Shown: positions 1-8,710 of the stretch, piece after piece
How the letters are laid out: each line of letters starts with the position of its first letter
Position numbering within the stretch: position 1 is the stretch's first letter
Assembly (NCBI RefSeq): GCF_900091625.1
Contig: NZ_FMIC01000002.1
Span: 6,820,001-6,884,000 of the forward strand
Direction: 5' to 3'
DNA: 64,000 bases
From: Micromonospora peucetia
GTDB taxonomy: Bacteria > Actinomycetota > Actinomycetes > Mycobacteriales > Micromonosporaceae
Notes under the pieces: generated by a model
The model's input: only the letters and a program-made list of their open reading frames with translations
Told to the model about the DNA's origin: nothing
Databases searched by the model: none
Translations under genes and position numbers: made by a program

Positions 1-167
1 ATCTCCCGGACCTCGCCGACCACCAGCTGACCGGTGACGGTCTCCCGCAGGTCCTCGACGGACTCGACCTCGATGCCGAGGTCGACCAGGGCCTGCTCCA
101 GGTCGCCGGTGGGCAGGTCGGCGGGGAGGTCGACGTACTCCCGCAGCCAACTGACAGAAACTCGCAT
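1..167 (-). CDS. pheT: Phenylalanyl-tRNA synthetase beta subunit, 5' end only
   Basis: This is the first 55 or so codons of PheT; the rest lies beyond the left edge. PheT forms the alpha2-beta2 enzyme with PheS, charging tRNA-Phe in the cytoplasm, and carries tRNA recognition and editing. The visible N-terminus starts MRVSVSWLREYVDLP and continues into a stretch typical of the family (ADLPTGDLEQALVDLGIEVE). The ATG is at 165-167, 40 nt after the pheS stop, so pheS-pheT are transcribed as one unit. Identification rests on the N-terminal pattern plus the pheS neighbour. Confidence 0.93.
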   Translation of the reverse strand, partial: MRVSVSWLREYVDLPADLPTGDLEQALVDLGIEVESVEDLRETVTGQLVVGEVRE

Positions 168-207
168 GACTTCAGACCACCGTTCCCATGACTCGTACCC
201 GCATCGC

Positions 208-1410
<1,203 letters not shown>

Positions 1411-1421
1411 TCAGGCCCGCC

Positions 1422-1441
1422 GCCCGCCGACACCGGCGGGC
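1422..1441 (-). terminator. Hairpin downstream of the TrmH-family gene
   Basis: A perfect 8-bp GC stem (gcccgccg / cggcgggc) with a 4-nt acac loop lies 26 nt past the stop of the RNA methylase gene. There is no U tract, which is common for actinobacterial terminators. It separates that gene from pheS. A weaker ctacgg/ccgtag stem lies at 1356-1380 in the pheS leader. Confidence 0.45.
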
Positions 1442-1466
1442 TGGCTAAACGAACGCCGTGGCGCGT

Positions 1467-2360
1467 TCATGGGCGGAGGCTCTCCCCTGCGGTCGGTGCC
1501 TGCGACAGCCGGGTCACACCCCGGCGCTGTGCTCTCGCTGAAGCGTACAGGCAGACGGCGGCGGCCGCCGCAAGGTTAAGGCTCTCGGCGCGCCCGTGCA
1601 GGGGCACCCGGACCCGGGCGTCGGCGGCGGCGGTGAGCCTCTCGGGCAGGCCGTGCGCCTCCGAGCCGAAGAGCCAGGCGGTGGGGGTGGCGAGCCGGCC
1701 GTCGTCGCCGAGGTCGTCGAGGTCGTCCTCGCCGTAGCCGGTGGTGGCGAACACGGTGAGCCCGGCGGCGCGCAGCGCCGCGACCACACCCACCGGATCG
1801 GGCGCGCGGACCACGTCGACGTGGAAGAGGCTGCCGGCCGACGCCCGCACGCACTTGCCGTTGTACGGGTCGACGGCCTCTCCGGCGAACACCACCGCGG
1901 CGGCCCCCGCGGCGTCGGCGGTGCGCAGCACGGTGCCGGCGTTGCCCGGGTCACGGATCTCGGCGAGCACGGCCACCAGACGGGGCCCGGCGGCCAGGGC
2001 CTGCTCCAGGGGCACGTCGAGGTGCCGGCAGACGGCGACGAGGCCCTGCGGGGCGACGGTCTCGGCCAGCGCGGCGAGCGCCTCGTCGGTCACCTCGGAG
2101 ACGGGCACGTCGGCGGCGGCCGCGCGGGCGGCCAGCTCGGCGTGCCGGTCCAGGGCGGCGGGCGTACCGAAGAGCTCGGTGACCACCCCCGGGCGGGCCA
2201 GGGCCTCGCGGACCGCCTGCGGCCCCTCGGCCAGGAAGCGGCCGGCGGCCTCGCGGTCCCGGCGGCGCTGCAACCGGCGGGCGGCGGCCACCCTGGGGGT
2301 ACGCGGGGTGAAGGGGCCGGAGACAGCGTCGAGGCGTCTCCCGCGCGATGATGACTGCAT
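1467..2360 (-). CDS. TrmH/SpoU-family RNA 2'-O-methyltransferase
   Basis: This 297-residue SPOUT methyltransferase is predicted to methylate ribose in 23S rRNA using SAM. An N-terminal substrate-binding domain contains the usual FLAEGPQAVREAL segment (about residues 43-55). The SpoU knot motifs are visible: LAEIRDPGNAGTVLRTADAAG, then LFGSEAHGLPE, then the C-terminal SLNLAAAAAVCLYA. The order fits the family, which often lies between rplT and pheS in actinobacteria. The start is uncertain: the ATG at 2358-2360 lies inside a 14-bp inverted repeat, and the first 18 or so residues are not conserved-looking. The exact rRNA position cannot be told from sequence. Confidence 0.88.
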   Translation of the reverse strand: MQSSSRGRRLDAVSGPFTPRTPRVAAARRLQRRRDREAAGRFLAEGPQAVREALARPGVVTELFGTPAALDRHAELAARAAAADVPVSEVTDEALAALAETVAPQGLVAVCRHLDVPLEQALAAGPRLVAVLAEIRDPGNAGTVLRTADAAGAAAVVFAGEAVDPYNGKCVRASAGSLFHVDVVRAPDPVGVVAALRAAGLTVFATTGYGEDDLDDLGDDGRLATPTAWLFGSEAHGLPERLTAAADARVRVPLHGRAESLNLAAAAAVCLYASARAQRRGVTRLSQAPTAGESLRP

Positions 2361-2374
2361 GGGAGACGCCTCGA
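2329..2374. terminator. 14-bp perfect inverted repeat after rplT, spanning the methylase start
   Basis: Arms tcgaggcgtctccc (2329-2342) and gggagacgcctcga (2361-2374) are exact reverse complements separated by 18 nt. The repeat starts 18 nt past the rplT stop, so it can end the infC-rpmI-rplT transcript. It also encloses the proposed ATG of the downstream methylase, so the same hairpin could limit translation of that gene. Confidence 0.55.
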
Positions 2375-2392
2375 TCTACTGGTGCGCGGGGA

Positions 2393-2785
2393 TCAGGCGG
2401 CCTGGGCCGCCGCGCCGCCGGTGCCCTCGGCCGTGACCGCGGCCCGGGCCAGCTCGACGATCGCCGCGAAGGAGGCGGCGTCGTTGACAGCCATGTCGGC
2501 CAGGATCTTGCGGTCAACCTCGATGCCGGCCAGGCGCATGCCCTGGATCAGGCGGTTGTAGGTCATCCCGTTGGCACGGGCGCCCGCGTTGATCCGCTGG
2601 ATCCACAGCTGCCGGAAGTCGCCCTTGCGGTCACGACGGTCCCGGTAGGCGTACTGCATCGAGTGCAGCACCTGCTCCTTGGCCTTGCGGTAAAGGCGGG
2701 AGCGCTGACCGCGGTAGCCGCTCGCGGATTCCAGCAGGGTACGACGCTTCTTCTGGGCGTTCACAGCCCGCTTGACGCGTGCCAT
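2393..2785 (-). CDS. rplT: 50S ribosomal protein L20
   Basis: This 130-residue protein starts [19 protein letters not shown], the diagnostic basic N-terminal tail of L20, followed by [17 protein letters not shown] and the globular RNA-binding domain ([20 protein letters not shown]). L20 is an early 23S rRNA binder needed for 50S assembly, and in several bacteria it represses its own operon. It follows rpmI by 31 nt. The last 15 residues ([11 protein letters not shown]) are a non-conserved tail. Confidence 0.97.
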   Translation of the reverse strand: MARVKRAVNAQKKRRTLLESASGYRGQRSRLYRKAKEQVLHSMQYAYRDRRDRKGDFRQLWIQRINAGARANGMTYNRLIQGMRLAGIEVDRKILADMAVNDAASFAAIVELARAAVTAEGTGGAAAQAA

Positions 2786-2816
2786 CTCAACTCCTAATTA
2801 CGTAAGGTGGCGCGCG

Positions 2817-3011
2817 TCAGCGGCCGAGCAGCTTCTTGATGCGCTTGACATCGGCCTTGGCCAGCACGACGGTGCCGGTCAGCCGACGGGTCTGGGTGGA
2901 GGGCTTCTTCTCCAGGTTGTGCCGGAGGCCGGCCTGCTGGGCAACGATCTTGCCCTTGCCGGTCACCTTGACCCGCTTGCCCATCCCCGTGTGGCTCTTC
3001 ATCTTCGGCAT
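2817..3011 (-). CDS. rpmI: 50S ribosomal protein L35
   Basis: This 64-residue protein starts MPKMKSHTGMGKRVKVTGKG, the L35 signature, and ends VKRIKKLLGR. The ATG at 3009-3011 is the family start; a longer in-frame reading into infC adds only non-conserved residues. It lies 19 nt after infC and before rplT in the standard operon order. Confidence 0.96.
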   Translation of the reverse strand: MPKMKSHTGMGKRVKVTGKGKIVAQQAGLRHNLEKKPSTQTRRLTGTVVLAKADVKRIKKLLGR

Positions 3012-3030
3012 GTGGAACGTCTCTCCCCTG

Positions 3031-3675
3031 TTACTCGCCGCTGTTGTCGGCGACTGTGCCGGTGTCAACGGCCGCTGCGGGCTCGCCGTCCGGGGCGACG
3101 CCCTCGGCGTCCCGCTCCCTCGGCCCGCCCCGGGTGGCCGTCGCGGCGACCGCGGCGGCCTTCGTGGCGCGGTGCGGCGCGAGCACCATGATCATGTTTC
3201 GACCGTCCTGCTTGGGAGCGGCCTCGACGTACCCCAGCTCCGAGATCTCCGACTCGAGCCGGCGCAGGAGCCGGTAACCCAGCTCCGGGCGGCTCTGCTC
3301 GCGACCGCGGAACATGATCGTCACCTTGACCTTGTCGCCGGCCTTCAGGAACCGCACCACGTGACCCTTCTTGGTCTCGTAGTCGTGCGGGTCGATCTTC
3401 GGCCGGAGCTTCATCTCCTTGATGACGGTCTGTTGCTGGTTACGCCGCGCTTCGCGCGCCTTGAGTGCGCTCTCGTACTTGAACTTGCCGAAGTCCATGA
3501 GCTTGCACACCGGCGGGCGCGCCATCGGCGCAACCTCGACCAGGTCCAGGTCTACGTCCGCGGCCAGCTGAAGGGCGCGCTCCAGCGGGACGATGCCCAC
3601 CTGCTCACCCTCGGGGCCGACCAGTCGGACCTCACGTGCCCGGATCTGCTCGTTCACGCGTGGTTCGACGCTGAT
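3031..3675 (-). CDS. infC: Translation initiation factor IF-3, probable AUC start
   Basis: IF-3 binds the 30S subunit, checks the start codon and prevents premature 50S joining. The conserved block runs from [18 protein letters not shown] through [23 protein letters not shown] to the C-domain [25 protein letters not shown] and [13 protein letters not shown], followed by a roughly 37-residue Ala/Gly-rich tail. No ATG, GTG or TTG sits where the family begins. An ATC codon at 3673-3675 follows a perfect AGGAGG after 4 nt, giving 214 residues starting (M)SVEPRVNEQ after the first codon and Ser. Rare AUU/AUC starts are known for infC and let IF-3 control its own synthesis. The alternative GTG at 3655-3657 has no Shine-Dalgarno. 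The gene identity is certain; the start is inferred. Confidence 0.95.
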   Translation of the reverse strand: MSVEPRVNEQIRAREVRLVGPEGEQVGIVPLERALQLAADVDLDLVEVAPMARPPVCKLMDFGKFKYESALKAREARRNQQQTVIKEMKLRPKIDPHDYETKKGHVVRFLKAGDKVKVTIMFRGREQSRPELGYRLLRRLESEISELGYVEAAPKQDGRNMIMVLAPHRATKAAAVAATATRGGPRERDAEGVAPDGEPAAAVDTGTVADNSGE

Positions 3676-3944
3676 GGGGCCTCCTCGAGTCAAAGTCTCT
3701 GCGTGGCCGACCCCTGCGGCTCCCGGGTGGGAGCCGACCCGGAAAGCAGAAGGCCCCGGCGCATGCCAGGGCCCGCTCGACCGGTCAGCACGATCACATG
3801 ATCGCGCATCCGGCGCCGGGACGTGCCCGGAACCGGTGACCGGACCCGGCCACCGTGATGGCGACTCGGGTGGGAGCAGGCGCTCCTCTTTCATGGCTGT
3901 GTGCCCGCGTGCGACTGCGCACACGCGAAGACAGCCTGGTCGAC
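3676..3944 (-). promoter_or_regulatory. infC-rpmI-rplT 5' leader with two hairpins
   Basis: About 270 nt of non-coding leader precede infC. Two strong stem-loops are visible on the minus strand: a 9-bp stem with an ATGC loop (3752-3773) and a perfect 7-bp stem ggctccc/gggagcc (3718-3735) just before the ribosome-binding site. An inverted repeat cgatc/gatcg lies near 3791-3804. Structured leaders upstream of infC often mediate L20 or IF-3 feedback; which applies here is not shown. Confidence 0.55.
3752..3773 (-). terminator. Attenuator-like hairpin in the infC leader
   Basis: On the minus strand, arms GGCCCTGGC and GCCGGGGCC pair over 9 bp (one G-U) around an ATGC loop, and the stem is followed by TTCTGCTTT. 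A GC stem plus a T-rich run inside a leader is the shape of an intrinsic attenuator. Confidence 0.5.
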
Positions 3945-3950
3945 TCAGTC

Positions 3951-3980
3951 ACACTACACCCCTCGCCCGAGCACCCCCAA
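3951..3980 (-). promoter_or_regulatory. Candidate promoter for the infC operon
   Basis: On the minus strand a TAGTGT -10 (3951-3956) lies 18 nt downstream of TTGGGG (3975-3980). The -10 fits TAnnnT; the -35 is weak. The position would give a leader of about 270 nt. Confidence 0.35.
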
Positions 3981-3994
3981 ACCGGGCACCCTGC

Positions 3995-4468
3995 TCAGCG
4001 GCCGGTGGCGCTCTCGGCGAGCCGGGCCTGGTGCGCCTGGTGCAGCCGGCGCAGGGCGCGGACCCCCTCGACGGCCAGTTCCTTGTCGGCGGCCTGCAGG
4101 GCGACCATCGGCAGCAGGTCGTCGTCGTGCAGCTCCAGGCTGGCCCAGGGCGCACCCCGATCGAAGCGGACCCCCCGTACGACCTCCCACGGCAGCTCGT
4201 ACGAGCCGACGACGTTGCGCACCCGCACCCCGCGCGCGTCCGCCTCGACCCGGGGGCGGGTGAAGATCAGGAAGGCGAGCGCCCCGAGGACGCCGAGACC
4301 GACCATCGCGATCTGGTCACCGCGCTGGAAGCTGCCGTAGCCGTTGCCGGTCGCGCCGCTCAGCGAGGTGGCCACCAGGCTGAACACCACGAACAGCACA
4401 GCCGCCGAGATCCAGCAGACCACCCGGATGCGGTGCGGACGGAGCTGGACGGACTCGATTTCGCTCAC
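3995..4468 (-). CDS. Membrane protein with PH-like domain
   Basis: The protein has 157 residues from the GTG at 4466-4468 (VSEIESVQLRPHRIRV). Two hydrophobic helices (about residues 14-34, IRVVCWISAAVLFVVFSLVA, and 55-72, AMVGLGVLGALAFLIF) precede a small beta domain reading VEADARGVRVRNVVGSYELPWEVVRGVRFDRGAPWASLEL. That order matches the actinobacterial bacterial-PH family of small membrane proteins, whose function is unknown. An upstream in-frame ATG adds 21 residues with no recognisable feature. It ends inside the putative infC promoter region. No catalytic residues are expected. Confidence 0.75.
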   Translation of the reverse strand: MSEIESVQLRPHRIRVVCWISAAVLFVVFSLVATSLSGATGNGYGSFQRGDQIAMVGLGVLGALAFLIFTRPRVEADARGVRVRNVVGSYELPWEVVRGVRFDRGAPWASLELHDDDLLPMVALQAADKELAVEGVRALRRLHQAHQARLAESATGR

Positions 4469-4537
4469 CCCACCAGTCTGCCACCCGCTCCGGGCCGTTC
4501 CCGCGCCGCCACACGTTTCCGACACCGGCACGCCCCG

Positions 4538-5251
4538 TCAGCCGTCCTCGGCCTCCAGCTCGCCCAGTTGCCGCAGGCGGGGCAGGTCGCGAACGGTGAT
4601 CCGGCGATAGTCCGTGTCGACCAGACTCTCCGTGCGCAACTCACGGAGGGCCTTCTGGATGGAGGTCTCGGCGGCGCCGCAGATGCTCGCAAGCTCGGGC
4701 TGCGTGAGCCGCACGTCGATGACGACGCCGTCGCGGCCCTGGCGGCCGTGGGTGCGACAGAGTTCGGCGACGACCCGGGCGACCCTGATCATCACCGGGT
4801 ACGAGGTGAAGTCGATGCGTCGCCGGTTGGACCAGCGCAGCCGGTCCGACACCATCGCCGCCAACTCCAGGGCGGCGTCCGGGTACTCCTTGAGGAACGC
4901 CTTGAACCGGTCGGGCTGGATGACCCGGTAAGTCGCTGGCCCGCAGGTGGTGACACTTGCCGAGCGGGGCCGGTCGTTGAGGGCCGACATCTCGCCGACG
5001 AGGTCACCGCCGACGCGCAGGGCCAGCAGCGCGGACCGCCCGTCCGGGAGAGTCGCGGTGACCTTCGTCAGCCCCTCCTCCAGCAGCACCAGGTGCGACT
5101 CCCGTACGCCCTCGTGGATGACGATCTGTCCGGGCGGGACCCGCCGGCGGACGCCCAACTCCAGCAGGGCGATCCGGACCGGAGGGCCGAGCCGTTGCAG
5201 GAACGTGCCGTAGGGCCAGGTGACGTCGGACAGCTCGGCTGGTCCTCGCAT
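4538..5251 (-). CDS. Crp/Fnr-family cyclic-nucleotide-binding regulator
   Basis: From ATG 5249-5251 this is 237 residues. An N-terminal cyclic-nucleotide-binding beta roll is clear: PPGQIVIHEGVRESHLVLLEEG, then GDLVGEMSALNDRPRSASVTT, the phosphate-binding-cassette region with conserved G-E-x-x-L and R-S-A. A long dimerisation helix follows, then a C-terminal winged HTH (LTQPELASICGAAETSIQKALRELR). It probably binds a nucleotide or small effector and DNA. It is divergent from a nucleotide-cyclase-like gene 350 bp away, suggesting they work together. In-frame codons extend upstream to ATG 5411-5413, which would add 54 residues with a hydrophobic helix (WPPGVLLALVIVQLAVAAAR); I prefer the shorter family-like start but cannot exclude a membrane-anchored form. 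Confidence 0.85.
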   Translation of the reverse strand: MRGPAELSDVTWPYGTFLQRLGPPVRIALLELGVRRRVPPGQIVIHEGVRESHLVLLEEGLTKVTATLPDGRSALLALRVGGDLVGEMSALNDRPRSASVTTCGPATYRVIQPDRFKAFLKEYPDAALELAAMVSDRLRWSNRRRIDFTSYPVMIRVARVVAELCRTHGRQGRDGVVIDVRLTQPELASICGAAETSIQKALRELRTESLVDTDYRRITVRDLPRLRQLGELEAEDG

Positions 5252-5603
5252 CAGCGGTCTCATCCTCCTCGGCCAGCGACAGCCGTCGAAGCGTAGCCGG
5301 CCCTGCGCGTAACGCGATGTCCGCAGACGCCGGGCGGCAGCGACCGCGAGTTGGACGATCACCAACGCCAGCAGGACGCCCGGCGGCCAGCCGACCGCGA
5401 GCAGCAGCTCCATCAGACCGATCCTCATGCGACCAGGACACCGCCTGACCGCGCGCCGGAGACCCGCACAGGAGGGGATGACGCCCTGACGACAGTTCCG
5501 GCGATGCCGTACTTCTACGGGGTTCCGCAGAGCCTGCCTCGGTTCGATGTCTCCTGCGGTGCCCGCCTGTGGGGCGGGTCGGGCGAGGAAGGGCGGCACG
5601 ACG

Positions 5604-6434
5604 ATGCGACATCCCGAGCGACGACTGTTGATATCCGTGGACATGGAGCGGTACAGCCGGCGCACCAACCTCCAGCAGTACGAGGCGCAGCAGCACTTCC
5701 GAGAACTGCTGCACGAGGCCGCCGGCGACGTCGGTCTGAACCGGGTCGCCTGGACGACGCAGCAGGCCGGGGACGGCGAGCTGGCGATCCTTCCCCAGGA
5801 CGTGGCCGAGTCCCGCGTCATCGGCCGGTTCGTACCGGAGCTGAACAGGCGGCTGCGCAGCTACAACAGCAGCCGGGTGCCAGCCGCCCAGATCCGCCTG
5901 CGGGTCGCTGTCCACCAGGGACTCGTCCACCTCGACGGGGCCAACGGCTTCCCCGGCAACGCCGTCGTCTTCGTCTGCCGGCTGTGCGAGGCGAAACCCG
6001 TCAAGCGCGCCCTGGCGGCCTTTCCCGACGCCGGGGTGGCACTGATCGTGTCGGCGGAGATCTACCGCGACGTCGTCACCGAGTACCCGGAGGAGATGCG
6101 TCCGGAGCGGTTCCGGCGGGTCGAGGTCGTCCATCCGGACAAGGGGTTCCAGGAAGACGCGTGGCTCTGCGTCGTGGACGAGGACATGTCCGCCCCGTCG
6201 GCGGCGGAGAACTCGACGCCGACGCCGCCCGCACCACGAAACATGGGGCCCGGTGCGGACCACCGACAGGAGGCGTCGGACTCTCCGTCGACCCGGACAC
6301 CGCGCACGGGCGGCATCCGGACGGGCGACATCCGGGTCGACGGCCAGAACGCGATCGGGCCCGGCGCCACGGCGATCGGCTCCGTCGGCCGCGATCTGAC
6401 CTTCGGCGGCGGACGGGAGGGCCGGGCACGGTGA
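5604..6434 (+). CDS. Class III nucleotidyl-cyclase-like protein with C-terminal glycine-rich motif
   Basis: The product has 276 residues from ATG 5604 (MRHPERRLLIS), with AGGAAGGG about 10 nt upstream. Residues 1-195 follow class III cyclase topology: LLISVDMERYS (first metal Asp position), AGDGELAILP (second metal Asp), IRLRVAVHQGLVHL, GNAVVFVCRLCEAK and VALIVSAEIY. Both metal-site aspartates are present, but the usual transition-state Asn in GxxVN is Val, so activity is doubtful. A disordered Pro/Ser linker (about 205-235) leads to GDIRVDGQNAIGPGATAIG at residues 241-259. A near copy of that motif occurs in the next protein. The stop overlaps the next GTG (GTGA). Similar cyclase-like proteins occur in actinobacterial NTP-dependent conflict systems; the role here is inferred. 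Confidence 0.72.
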   Translation: MRHPERRLLISVDMERYSRRTNLQQYEAQQHFRELLHEAAGDVGLNRVAWTTQQAGDGELAILPQDVAESRVIGRFVPELNRRLRSYNSSRVPAAQIRLRVAVHQGLVHLDGANGFPGNAVVFVCRLCEAKPVKRALAAFPDAGVALIVSAEIYRDVVTEYPEEMRPERFRRVEVVHPDKGFQEDAWLCVVDEDMSAPSAAENSTPTPPAPRNMGPGADHRQEASDSPSTRTPRTGGIRTGDIRVDGQNAIGPGATAIGSVGRDLTFGGGREGRAR

Positions 6435-8710
6435 CTGCACCCGACTTCCCGTACCCGCACGGCGTCGGCGACGACGGCGCAGGCGACCCGGACGGGCACC
6501 GGGACGTCCCCGGCGACGACGGGTACGACCGTCCCGAGGAGGGCCCGGCGGCGACAGGCCCCGACCAGGGTCCACCGGACAGACCGGTGGACCCGGCAGA
6601 GTCGTCGGACGGCGGCGAGGCGGACGAGCCGGAGGAGCCGCTCGACTCGGGAGATGTGATCCGCAGGCTGGCCGATCTGCTCGGCGGTGCCACGATCGGC
6701 CTCGGCGACGTGCGTGTACGGGGGCAGAACGCCACCGGTCACGGCGCCGTCGCGATCGGCACCGTCAATGTCACCACTGCAGGAACCGACGGCACGGGGC
6801 GGATCTGGTACGAGCGTCTGAGCGAGACCGACGTCCGGGAACTGGCGCAGGGGTACGCGCCGACGTCGAGCGACCAGCAACTCGACCGTCACCTCAAGCG
6901 CCGCCACCTGGTGTGCCTGTCCGGCCCATCCTCAAGTGGCCGGTTCACCTCCGCCGTCCTCGCCACCGTCCGCAGGCACGGGCACGACCGCGCCTGCGTC
7001 CTGGGCGCGGAACAGCCCGACGACCTGCTCGGACCGAGCGAACGGTTGCCCGGCGGACGCGGGTACGTGCTCCGGCTCGCGGATACCGCGGCGAACGCCG
7101 TCGACGGGTTCACCCTGGTGGCGCTCGCGGCTCGGGCCGAGGCGACCGGTATGACGCTGATCCTGGTGGGCGATTTCTCCCGGCGCCGTCAGGATCTCGC
7201 CGGCCACGTGGTGGAACATCGGGTGCCGCCCGCGGTGGAGGTGTTCAGGGCGCGACTGCGCCAGCAGCTGACGGGACGATGCGTCGGCTGGTGCCCGGAC
7301 GGCTGCGACGGCATCTGTGTGGAGCGGTATCTCGACGACGGATGCGTCACCCATCCGCTGCTCTCGGCCTACCTCGCCGGCGAGCCCCGTCCGGGCGAGG
7401 TCGTGCCCGTGGTGGAGCTGATCGCCCGATCGGTTCCGCACGGCCCCGCCCTGACCGAGAGGTTGGAGCAGCTACTCCCCCGCCAGTTGCGGGAACGCGC
7501 CACGCAGATCCTCGACATCGGCCGGCACGACGGCCCGGACGGGGTCGACGGTTGGGCTGCCGACCAGGCCCGCGCGTTCCGGCTGGCCTGTGCCGTGCTG
7601 GCCGGGCAGCCGGTGGCGGAGATCCGTCAGGCGGCCGAACGCCTGGCCGGGGCCGACCTCACCGGGATTCCGTCCACCGGTCCCCGGCTGCGCGGCCCGG
7701 ACCTCGACACGCTCCTCGGATCGACGCTGCGCCAGGCCGTCGTCGTGGTCAGCGACGAACGCGCCGCGGGTGGTCAGCGGATCGAATTCGGCACCGGCAG
7801 CGAGCAACTCCGGTCGACGTTGCTGGAGGTCGCCTGGACGGACTGGTGGCTGCCCGGACAGCTGCTCGGCTGGCTGGCGGACCTGGTCCGCTCCGACGTG
7901 CCGGGAGTCCGGCAGGCCGCCGCGGGCGCCATCGGCTGGTCGGCCGGACGGGACGTGCGGGCAGCCCTGGAGACGGTCGGCGACCTGGCCCGGGAACGGC
8001 GGGCGGGCGTCCGACAGGCCGCCGCCATCGTGCTGGTCGCGATGGCGATGCAACCCGGCCTGCGACAGCGCGTGCGGACCGAACTCGACCAGTGGGCGGC
8101 AGGGCCGGCGGCGCACCTACGGGACACCGTCGCCCGGGCGTACGGCCTCGGACTGGCCCGCCTCTGGCCCGACGCCGCCCTGACGCAACTGCGTCTGGTG
8201 GCGCAGGCCCGCATGCAGCGGCGGAACAACTCCGTGGTCCGGGGCCTGGTCGAGGTCTACCGGGACGGTCACGCGGCCACGCTCGTGCCGGAGCTGGTCG
8301 ACTGGACCGCGTCCGAGGACCCGGAGGTGCGGCTGCACGCGGCGCGGACGCTGCGCGTCCTCGCCGACCGGTGGGCGGAGCCGCCCAGGGAGCACTGGCC
8401 GGAGCTGCTGGATCTCGTCCGGCGGCGGATTGTCGGGCCGGGCGACGTCGCCGCGCTGTGGGCCGCGGCGCTGGGCATGCCGCAGACGGCCTACCGATCG
8501 TGGCGGACGCTCGGCTTCTGGCTGAACCGGGCGGACGGCGACCCCGAGGTCGCGGCCCACTGCCTGGCCCTGCTCCGGCACGTGATCGCCGGTCGGCCGC
8601 CGCTGTGCCACCGCCTCGACCACCAGATCCGCCACGTCTGGCGGCCCATCATGCCGCGCAACGACCTGCTCGACGCCGTACACGCACTCATCGACGAGGA
8701 CCTGTCATGA
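6431..8710 (+). CDS. Degenerate P-loop (inactive-STAND-like) protein with HEAT-like repeats
   Basis: GTG start at 6431 overlaps the upstream stop; GGGAGG lies 10 nt before it; 759 residues. An acidic disordered N-terminus (1-80) is followed by GDVRVRGQNATGHGAVAIG (92-110), matching the motif in the preceding protein. A P-loop-like segment SGPSSSGRFTSA (about 164-175) has Arg in place of the Walker A Lys and Phe in place of Ser/Thr; TLILVGDFS (242-250) looks like Walker B. Five cysteines lie at 284, 288, 292, 296 and 305 (C-x3-C-x3-C-x3-C-x8-C). Residues from about 480 onward are helical repeats (PGVRQAAAGAIGWS, AGVRQAAAIVLVAM, PEVRLHAARTLRVLA) of HEAT type. This layout resembles inactive STAND scaffold proteins of conflict systems. 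No enzyme activity can be assigned. Confidence 0.68.
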   Translation: MTAPDFPYPHGVGDDGAGDPDGHRDVPGDDGYDRPEEGPAATGPDQGPPDRPVDPAESSDGGEADEPEEPLDSGDVIRRLADLLGGATIGLGDVRVRGQNATGHGAVAIGTVNVTTAGTDGTGRIWYERLSETDVRELAQGYAPTSSDQQLDRHLKRRHLVCLSGPSSSGRFTSAVLATVRRHGHDRACVLGAEQPDDLLGPSERLPGGRGYVLRLADTAANAVDGFTLVALAARAEATGMTLILVGDFSRRRQDLAGHVVEHRVPPAVEVFRARLRQQLTGRCVGWCPDGCDGICVERYLDDGCVTHPLLSAYLAGEPRPGEVVPVVELIARSVPHGPALTERLEQLLPRQLRERATQILDIGRHDGPDGVDGWAADQARAFRLACAVLAGQPVAEIRQAAERLAGADLTGIPSTGPRLRGPDLDTLLGSTLRQAVVVVSDERAAGGQRIEFGTGSEQLRSTLLEVAWTDWWLPGQLLGWLADLVRSDVPGVRQAAAGAIGWSAGRDVRAALETVGDLARERRAGVRQAAAIVLVAMAMQPGLRQRVRTELDQWAAGPAAHLRDTVARAYGLGLARLWPDAALTQLRLVAQARMQRRNNSVVRGLVEVYRDGHAATLVPELVDWTASEDPEVRLHAARTLRVLADRWAEPPREHWPELLDLVRRRIVGPGDVAALWAAALGMPQTAYRSWRTLGFWLNRADGDPEVAAHCLALLRHVIAGRPPLCHRLDHQIRHVWRPIMPRNDLLDAVHALIDEDLS

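Noticed and set aside
6913..8704. Second plus-strand frame within the P-loop/HEAT gene
   Set aside because: Arg/Ala/Gly-rich out-of-frame shadow; the only real part of that long frame is the third cassette gene starting at 8707.
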